This document shows positions 12,537-17,148 of a DNA stretch of 17,148 nt, piece after piece; within the stretch, counting starts at the first letter, position 1, and each line of letters starts with the position of its first letter. Under the pieces are notes generated by a model, which was given only the letters and a program-made list of their open reading frames with translations, made no database searches and was not told the DNA's origin. Position numbers and translations under genes: made by a program. Origin of the DNA: an uncultured Acidaminococcus sp. (GTDB lineage Bacteria > Bacillota_C > Negativicutes > Acidaminococcales > Acidaminococcaceae); NCBI GenBank assembly GCA_900314165.1, contig OMUE01000025.1:1-17148 (forward strand). The letters run 5' to 3'.

Positions 12537-12589
12537 TTACATTCTCCCACTAGCGTCCTGACTAAAATTCTTGTATCGTACAGTTACTA

Positions 12590-12598
12590 ATTATAGCA
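12590..12598 (-). promoter_or_regulatory. Extended -10 promoter of the M15-like gene
   Basis: TGC-TATAAT on the minus strand (12598-12590), the same extended -10 as at ribU. A weak -35 TTTTAA lies 17 bases upstream, overlapping the stop codon of the histidine phosphatase gene. The leader is about 45-50 bases. Confidence 0.55.
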
Positions 12599-12612
12599 TA
12601 CAGCCTGATTTT

Positions 12613-13287
12613 TTAAAAGGCGGGCCCCTGTCCTGCAAATGGGTAGCTGAACAAATCAAGAGCTTGTGCTCCCTGCAGGTATCCGGTATCGTTTAACACA
12701 AATACTGCCCGTTCTCCCCACTTATTGACCCCTAAAACCGTCATACTTGCAGGACGAATGTCAAAAGAAATTTTTTTCTGAGCCACTTCTTCTATATCTA
12801 ATCCCAGCCAATAGAACAGGATATTCTGGATAGCGCCCTTGTGGGAAACGATGATGAGATCTTCAGGACGACGAACCAGCTCTTTAAAGCCAGCCACAGT
12901 CCGTTCATAAAAAGTGCGGCGGGTCTCCCCTCCATCGTAATTCACGTGATCCAGTTCCCGGCCTGTCACAGGAGGATGATAAAAAGCCTTGGCTTCAGGC
13001 ACAGTTAGCCCTGCAGCACGGCCATTGTTCTTCTCCCGCAGGAATTTATAACAGTGAACGGGCACGCCACCCAGAGCCTCTCCGATGAGGGACGCTCCTT
13101 CTTTAGCCCGCACCAGGTCACTGGCTGCAATATAAGGAGCAGCGTGGCCGTCAAATTCCTTGCCCAATAAATCGGCTATTTTTTGAAGCTGCTGGCGTCC
13201 GGTCTCTGTTAAGGCAGAATCCGTCCACCCGCCTGTCAGATTTTGTACATGATGGTCTGCTTCTCCATGCCGGATCAGTATGATCAC
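12613..13287 (-). CDS. Histidine phosphatase family protein (phosphoglycerate-mutase-like)
   Basis: 224 residues, cytoplasmic. The RHG motif LIRHGEAD gives the phospho-accepting H7 with R6. R60 (SDLVRA) and E85 (LREKNNG) fall where the family's second Arg and acid lie, and SHKG (H149) is the second catalytic His. The branch is the cofactor-independent acid/sugar phosphatase type (PhoE/CobC-like); substrate cannot be assigned. Start is GTG 13287-13285 with AGAGGA nine bases upstream. It ends the six-gene ylm-type operon, 14 bases after ylmH, in the place where divIVA often stands in other Firmicutes. Confidence 0.88.
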   Translation of the reverse strand: MIILIRHGEADHHVQNLTGGWTDSALTETGRQQLQKIADLLGKEFDGHAAPYIAASDLVRAKEGASLIGEALGGVPVHCYKFLREKNNGRAAGLTVPEAKAFYHPPVTGRELDHVNYDGGETRRTFYERTVAGFKELVRRPEDLIIVSHKGAIQNILFYWLGLDIEEVAQKKISFDIRPASMTVLGVNKWGERAVFVLNDTGYLQGAQALDLFSYPFAGQGPAF

Positions 13288-13301
13288 AGGTAGTCATCCT
13301 C

Positions 13302-14087
13302 TCAAATATATCTCTTTACTGTAATAGCAAAACGGCCTTTTTTCGTAGTGCCGCGGACTTCGGACAATTCAACCCGACCCCGGCTGCGGAACGAGATAAT
13401 GTCCCCTTCTTTCACAGTCTGGGAGGGACTCTTGGCTTCCTGCCAGTTCAGCCGCACATTCTGGCCTTTGATTTCGTCGGCCATCCGGCTGCGGGATACC
13501 CCATAGCCGGCGGCTGCTACTGCATCCAGCCGCAAAGCCGCTACCGTAGCAGAAATCAGCTTGATTTTCTGCTCTTTTTCTTTCAGTTCCGTCAATGGAA
13601 TCTCTTTGACTTCTACTGTAGCTGCCCCGATCTTCAACAAATTGGATTCTACAAAGTTCAGCATAGGGGCGTCAATGACCAGCTGGCAGCCATCGTCGTT
13701 AAATACGATGTCTCCCAGGATTTCCCGTTCACACCCCAGGCCCATAAAGGCCCCCAGCACGTCCCGGTGACTGATATCGTAATACCGTTTGTCCCAGGTG
13801 ACCTGCAGGGCCGCAATGGCAAAGTCCGGCTCCCCATAGAATTCTTCGCTGACGAAAGCTGCCCGCATGCGTTCTGCATTCAGGAAACCTCCGGATTGCA
13901 CGACTTTTATATTGGGAAAGTTAGCTCCAATGATTTCTGCTACATTCAGGCCATGAGGATCCAGGAATCCGCTGACTTTGTAGCGGCGGCTCTTCCTGGC
14001 ACCGTCTGCCAGATCCAGCAGCTGCCCTGCCAGTTCCGCATCTCCTCCAGCCTTGAAATACCTTAAGATTTTGTCACGATCTGCCAT
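13302..14087 (-). CDS. ylmH: YlmH family S4-domain RNA-binding protein
   Basis: 261 residues, near the 257 of B. subtilis YlmH (RqcP2). The family binds RNA and acts in ribosome-associated quality control on stalled 50S subunits; it sits in the division cluster in many Firmicutes. The N-terminal two-thirds is the YlmH-specific region (GFLDPHGLNVAEI, AALQVTWDKRYYDISHRDVLGAFMGLG). The S4 domain is about 185-245: LRLDAVAAAGYGVSRSRMADEI then KEGDIISFRSRGRV. ATG 14087-14085 is one base past the proC stop (TAA-T-ATG) with only a weak AAGAAA site, so translation is probably coupled to proC. Confidence 0.93.
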   Translation of the reverse strand: MADRDKILRYFKAGGDAELAGQLLDLADGARKSRRYKVSGFLDPHGLNVAEIIGANFPNIKVVQSGGFLNAERMRAAFVSEEFYGEPDFAIAALQVTWDKRYYDISHRDVLGAFMGLGCEREILGDIVFNDDGCQLVIDAPMLNFVESNLLKIGAATVEVKEIPLTELKEKEQKIKLISATVAALRLDAVAAAGYGVSRSRMADEIKGQNVRLNWQEAKSPSQTVKEGDIISFRSRGRVELSEVRGTTKKGRFAITVKRYI

Positions 14088-14088
14088 A

Positions 14089-14904
14089 TTATTTCTTCAA
14101 TGCAGCACTACGGTCCAATACGGCCTGCACTGCATCGTAGAACGCTCCTCTCACGCCATGATTTTCCAATGCTTTAATACCGGCAATGGTAGTACCGCCG
14201 GGAGACGTCACCTGATCCCGCAGTTGGGCAGGATGCAGTCCCGTCTTGATGCCCATCATACCGGAGCCAGCCATGGTCTGGGAAGCCAGCTTGATGGCCA
14301 GGGCTCTGGGCAGACCAGCCATGACGCCTGCATCAGCCAGGGCATCTATCACAATGAACATATAGCCAGGGCCGCAGCCGCTGATGGCCGTAATGGCTTC
14401 CATAGCCTTTTCATCCACCCGGACTACTTCGCCGCAGGAAGCAAAGATGGCTTCCGCTACAGCCATATCTTCTTCGGCTACATCCTCCCCTGCCGTAATA
14501 GCCGTCATGCCCATGCCGATGGACAAGGGCGTATTAGGCATGGAACGGATAATAGGATGGTTTGGAACCAGTTCGTGGAGCATTGCCAGATCGAAGCTGC
14601 CCATAATGGACAAGATGACAGCGTCTTTCTTCATAGCAGCCACTACGGAAGGGGTAACCGCTTTCTTAGCCATCTGGGGTTTCACTGCCAGCACAACCCA
14701 GTCTGCGTCCTTCACAGCCTCTTCGTTGCTGCCGGTCACCGTAATATTATAAGTGTCCTTCAGAAAAGCCTGAGACTTAGCCGTAGGCACGCCGGCCGTT
14801 ACGTCCGTATTCTTCACCAGGCCCCCAGCCAGGATGCCTTTCAGAATTGCGCCACCCATAGCACCGCAGCCAATGAATGCGATGTTCTTATTTATCTCTC
14901 CCAT
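14089..14904 (-). CDS. proC: Pyrroline-5-carboxylate reductase
   Basis: 271 residues. Last step of proline synthesis: NAD(P)H-dependent reduction of 1-pyrroline-5-carboxylate. Rossmann motif IGCGAMGGAI (11-20), VLAVKPQM, RSMPNTP, SGCGPGYMF (usually SGSGPAY; Cys and Gly substitutions here), and the C-terminal signature LRDQVTSPGGTTIAGI. It overlaps the end of sepF by 13 bases; ATG 14904-14902 has GGAGGGG eight bases upstream. It takes the place of ylmG/yggT in the Bacillus-type cluster; a yggS-proC pair is also seen in Pseudomonas. Confidence 0.96.
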   Translation of the reverse strand: MGEINKNIAFIGCGAMGGAILKGILAGGLVKNTDVTAGVPTAKSQAFLKDTYNITVTGSNEEAVKDADWVVLAVKPQMAKKAVTPSVVAAMKKDAVILSIMGSFDLAMLHELVPNHPIIRSMPNTPLSIGMGMTAITAGEDVAEEDMAVAEAIFASCGEVVRVDEKAMEAITAISGCGPGYMFIVIDALADAGVMAGLPRALAIKLASQTMAGSGMMGIKTGLHPAQLRDQVTSPGGTTIAGIKALENHGVRGAFYDAVQAVLDRSAALKK

Positions 14905-15431
14905 GGGTTATTCCCCTCCTCATTTACATAATTCGTATTCTCTGTATCAATCTCCACATTGGGAGGTGCACAGACAAGCAGATTCCGGCCAATCTTCCGC
15001 AGGGTTCCATCCAATGCGTAAATCGTGCCGCTGACAAAGTCGATAATGCGTTTCCGGGTATCCGGATCCGTATCTTCAAAATTGATGACCACCGGCTGAT
15101 TCTTGCACAGATAGTCCGCCATCTTTTGGGAATCGTTGAAATCGATGGGTTCGATTACAACGACGCTGACAGCGTTCTGGTTCACAGGCATGGACAGCAC
15201 CTTATCCCCGGGACGGGTTGCAGGTTTTTCCGGCTCAGCAGCGGGAGCCGGTTCGTCAAAAGACGGTTCCTTGTAAGAAGGCTCTTTGTAAGAGTCCTTC
15301 CAGGAAGAACTGCCGGAACCAAACATAGGCACTACCTTGCCCGGTTCCTTCTGTTGTTCCATTTCCTGTTCTTCCTCGTGATTGCCTTTCATAATGCCGA
15401 AAAATGCCAAAATCTTATAGATAAATTTCAT
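14892..15431 (-). CDS. sepF: Cell division protein SepF
   Basis: 179 residues from the chosen start. SepF anchors FtsZ filaments to the membrane and shapes the septum. N-terminal amphipathic helix KFIYKILAFFGIM is the membrane anchor; residues about 15-70 are a charged, flexible linker with KEPSYKEPSF repeats; the DUF552 core follows (VLSMPVNQNAVSVVVIEPIDFNDSQK, VVINFEDTD, DFVSGTIYALDGTLRKIG). I prefer ATG 15431-15429; an in-frame GTG at 15440 lies too close to AGGA. It starts 14 bases after the yggS stop and overlaps proC. Confidence 0.94.
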   Translation of the reverse strand: MKFIYKILAFFGIMKGNHEEEQEMEQQKEPGKVVPMFGSGSSSWKDSYKEPSYKEPSFDEPAPAAEPEKPATRPGDKVLSMPVNQNAVSVVVIEPIDFNDSQKMADYLCKNQPVVINFEDTDPDTRKRIIDFVSGTIYALDGTLRKIGRNLLVCAPPNVEIDTENTNYVNEEGNNPWER

Positions 15432-15445
15432 GTAAGCCACCCATC

Positions 15446-16150
15446 CTAAAATTTAAGTGAATAATCTCTTGCACCGAACAATGCCGAACCAACCCGGATT
15501 TCGTTGGCCCCTTCTTCAACAGCTACCCAGTAATCGTGGGTCATACCCATGGAAAGGATATTGCAGTCCTCCGTGGCCAGAGCTTCTTTCAGCTTCAGGA
15601 AATCCTGATACCCTGCAGCAAACACCGGCCGGGTCTCCTCTACATTGTCCGTAGCCTGGGCAATGACCATGACACCCCGGACCCGCAGGTTTGCATATTG
15701 ACTCAGAGTAGGAATCACAGCCCGGAATTCTTCCGGAGCAAAGCCGCTTTTCTGTTCTTCCCCGGCTTCGTTGATCTGCAGGAGGATATCCTGGAATTTA
15801 CCTAATTCTGTTGCGTACTTGTTCAGGATTTCCAACAGCTTCACGCTGTCCACAGATTCAATGATGTCGAAATGCTCCACTGCATGTTTTGCCTTGTTAG
15901 TCTGCAGATGGCCGATCAGATGCCACACGCCGGCTTTCGGCAATACAGCCTGTTTGTGCATGGCTTCCTGGACCCGGTTTTCTCCTACGTCCGTAAGGCC
16001 TGCCTCCAGAGCTTCTGTAATCACATCTGCGGGATGATTCTTCGTTACGGCCAGAATCGTCACATCATCCCCAGTGACTTTCTTTTCCGTCCGTTTTGCC
16101 AGAGCTTCTTTCACTTTGCCCTGGACTTCAGCCAGTTTATCCTCGATCAT
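15446..16150 (-). CDS. yggS: YggS/PLPBP family pyridoxal-phosphate homeostasis protein
   Basis: 234 residues, single-domain alanine-racemase-like barrel that binds PLP but has no known enzyme activity; it balances vitamin B6 and amino-acid pools. The PLP lysine is in ILAVTKNHP; GENRVQEA, HLIGHLQTNKAK and SMGMTHDYWVAVEEGANEIRVGSALFG are family signatures. ATG 16150-16148; the GGAG nearest to it is about 13 bases upstream, longer than usual. It lies 18 bases after pgeF, equivalent to B. subtilis ylmE. Confidence 0.95.
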   Translation of the reverse strand: MIEDKLAEVQGKVKEALAKRTEKKVTGDDVTILAVTKNHPADVITEALEAGLTDVGENRVQEAMHKQAVLPKAGVWHLIGHLQTNKAKHAVEHFDIIESVDSVKLLEILNKYATELGKFQDILLQINEAGEEQKSGFAPEEFRAVIPTLSQYANLRVRGVMVIAQATDNVEETRPVFAAGYQDFLKLKEALATEDCNILSMGMTHDYWVAVEEGANEIRVGSALFGARDYSLKF

Positions 16151-16168
16151 GGATAACTTCCAACTCCT

Positions 16169-16972
16169 TTATTTTCGATATAGGATCGCTGCCAGCCGAC
16201 CGGTCTTTCCCTTTTCCTTCCGGTGAGAGAAGAACTGATCTACATGGCAACAGGTACATACGCCTGCAGTCAGGACATTTTGTTCCGGAACGCCTGCTTC
16301 CGTCAGCTGTAACCGGTTCAGCTTCCACAGGTCCAGCAGATAATGGCCGTCCCCATGGGGCGTAAAGCAGTCAGGATAGTCCATCGCTTTTTCACGGACC
16401 CGCTCATCCACTTCATAACAACAGGGCCCGATAGAAGGGCCAATAGCTGCCATAAGGTTTTCCGGCAGCGTTCCATAAGCCTGTCCCATGGCCTCCACAG
16501 CCTTCTGGACAATGCGGCCTACACTGCCCCGCCAGCCTGCGTGGACGACGCCGATTCCCGGCCCTTTCGTATCCACCAGCAGTACGGGCACACAGTCCGC
16601 ATAGAACAGCATAAGAGGCAGTCCCTTGCAGTCTGTAATAAGGCCATCCGCATCAGGAATCGTATCTTCTAAAGCAAAAGAGCCCCGGCCGGACTGACCA
16701 TGGTTCACCGGTACAACATTCGTACCGTGGACCTGGGCACAGGTGACTGTATTTTCCAGGTAAAAGCCTAAAGCCTCTGCCACCCTCTGCCGGTTGCGAA
16801 GGACTTTTGACCGGTCATCCCCTACGTGAAGAGCCATGTTCAGAGTCCCGGGAATGATATCGCTTTCCCCACCCTGGCGGCACGTAAAGCCATGGACAAC
16901 GCCATACTGTTCCAAGGCCGGAAAACAGCCAAATTCCAGAGAACCCTTTTGCAAAATACTCCATCCTGCCAT
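16169..16972 (-). CDS. pgeF: Peptidoglycan editing factor PgeF (YlmD/YfiH, laccase-domain)
   Basis: 267 residues. This family (formerly polyphenol oxidase/laccase-like) is thought to remove wrongly built UDP-MurNAc-Ser precursors from cell-wall synthesis; purine nucleoside activity has also been reported for members. The zinc-site residues are seen as H82 (VHGTNVV), C127 (YADCVPV) and H144 (VVHAGWRG); GPSIGPCCYEVDERV is conserved. The reading frame is open upstream to 17119, but the start is ATG 16972-16970: GGGAGG lies seven bases before it, the length then fits the family, and the extra 49 codons would run through a promoter and heptamers. Confidence 0.94.
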   Translation of the reverse strand: MAGWSILQKGSLEFGCFPALEQYGVVHGFTCRQGGESDIIPGTLNMALHVGDDRSKVLRNRQRVAEALGFYLENTVTCAQVHGTNVVPVNHGQSGRGSFALEDTIPDADGLITDCKGLPLMLFYADCVPVLLVDTKGPGIGVVHAGWRGSVGRIVQKAVEAMGQAYGTLPENLMAAIGPSIGPCCYEVDERVREKAMDYPDCFTPHGDGHYLLDLWKLNRLQLTEAGVPEQNVLTAGVCTCCHVDQFFSHRKEKGKTGRLAAILYRK

Positions 16973-17009
16973 TTCCCTGCCTCCCTTCTTAAACAAATGT
17001 CCATCACAC

Positions 17010-17038
17010 ATTTTACGCTTAATAAGGCGTTTTGTAAA
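17010..17038 (-). promoter_or_regulatory. Promoter of the pgeF-sepF-ylmH operon
   Basis: Minus strand: -35 TTTACA (17038-17033), 17-base spacer, -10 TAAAAT (17015-17010). Start near 17003, about 30 bases before the pgeF ATG. The spacer contains ACGC-CTTATTAA-GCGT, a small inverted repeat. Confidence 0.65.
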
Positions 17039-17051
17039 ATCCCTATTAAGA

Positions 17052-17079
17052 GATGTCAGATAGTAGACGTCAGACGTCA
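17052..17079. repeat. Heptamer array, unit GAYGTCA (4 copies)
   Basis: GATGTCA, GATAGTA, GACGTCA, GACGTCA in register, then G and the hairpin core GTGC-TCT-GCAC (17082-17092). It is the inverted counterpart of 5694-5733. Beyond it, 17097-17124 reads as ACTGTAC, CCTGAAC, TCTGGAC, ACTGCCC, and 17125-17138 as AAACCCG, AAACCCC: two more degenerate 7-base runs. Confidence 0.8.
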
Positions 17080-17148
17080 GTGTGCTCTGCACGTAAACTG
17101 TACCCTGAACTCTGGACACTGCCCAAACCCGAAACCCCAGGTTTTGGA

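Noticed and set aside
16973..17119. 49-codon N-terminal extension of PgeF
   Set aside because: It would run through a good promoter and heptamer repeats, has no ribosome site, and makes the protein longer than the family; the ATG at 16972 has GGGAGG.

Overview
The window looks like chromosomal DNA of a low-GC-lineage Gram-positive relative (Firmicutes/Bacillota). The evidence is the Firmicutes-type cell-division cluster pgeF-yggS-sepF-proC-ylmH, the RNase YhaM-like exonuclease, TrmK plus Nif3, an Asp23/Gls24 protein and HPr/EI of the PTS. A lipopolysaccharide-kinase-like (InaA/Kdo-kinase) gene and the start of a type A RNase P RNA fit a diderm Firmicute (Negativicutes, perhaps Acidaminococcaceae). 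That last placement is inference. Almost every gene is on the minus strand. I see no transposase, integrase, phage gene or CRISPR array.

Layout from left to right, with minus-strand transcription running right to left. At 1-57 is the 5' end of the RNase P RNA gene, cut by the window edge, with its promoter overlapping the stop codon of the next gene. At 88-3250 is a housekeeping operon: kinase-like protein, trmK, Nif3-family protein, YhaM-like HD exonuclease. At 3389-5292 are ptsH-ptsI, the general PTS proteins. At 5293-5738 is a 446-base gene-free stretch packed with heptamer arrays, two 50-base tandem repeats and a dispersed palindromic element. At 5739-9480 is a fructose operon (chbG-like deacetylase, fruK, fruA). 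A divergent, overlapping promoter pair at about 9524-9561 serves that operon and a plus-strand RibU-like ECF S component (9749-10354), the only plus-strand gene. A 25-base-pair perfect hairpin at 10380-10435 separates it from the convergent Asp23 gene.

Further right come the Asp23/Gls24 protein, a ferredoxin-nitroreductase and tRNA-Asn(GTT) with a consensus promoter and its own terminator. Next is a secreted M15-like peptidase gene whose terminator is a dispersed repeat. At 12613-16972 is the tightly packed operon pgeF-yggS-sepF-proC-ylmH-histidine phosphatase. The right edge (17052-17138) again holds degenerate heptamers.

Functionally, FruA imports fructose as fructose-1-phosphate using phosphate relayed from PEP through EI and HPr, and FruK makes fructose-1,6-bisphosphate. 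The right-hand operon joins PLP homeostasis (YggS), proline synthesis (ProC), peptidoglycan precursor quality control (PgeF), Z-ring anchoring (SepF) and an S4 RNA-binding protein (YlmH). The least ordinary content is non-coding: several unrelated 7- and 8-base tandem arrays, some beside a recurring GTGC-NNN-GCAC hairpin core, and palindromic repeats doing the work of terminators. Notable protein details are Arg at the HPr Ser46 position, the HGRPxxRD catalytic loop of the kinase-like protein, and a YdjC/ChbG deacetylase inside a fructose operon.
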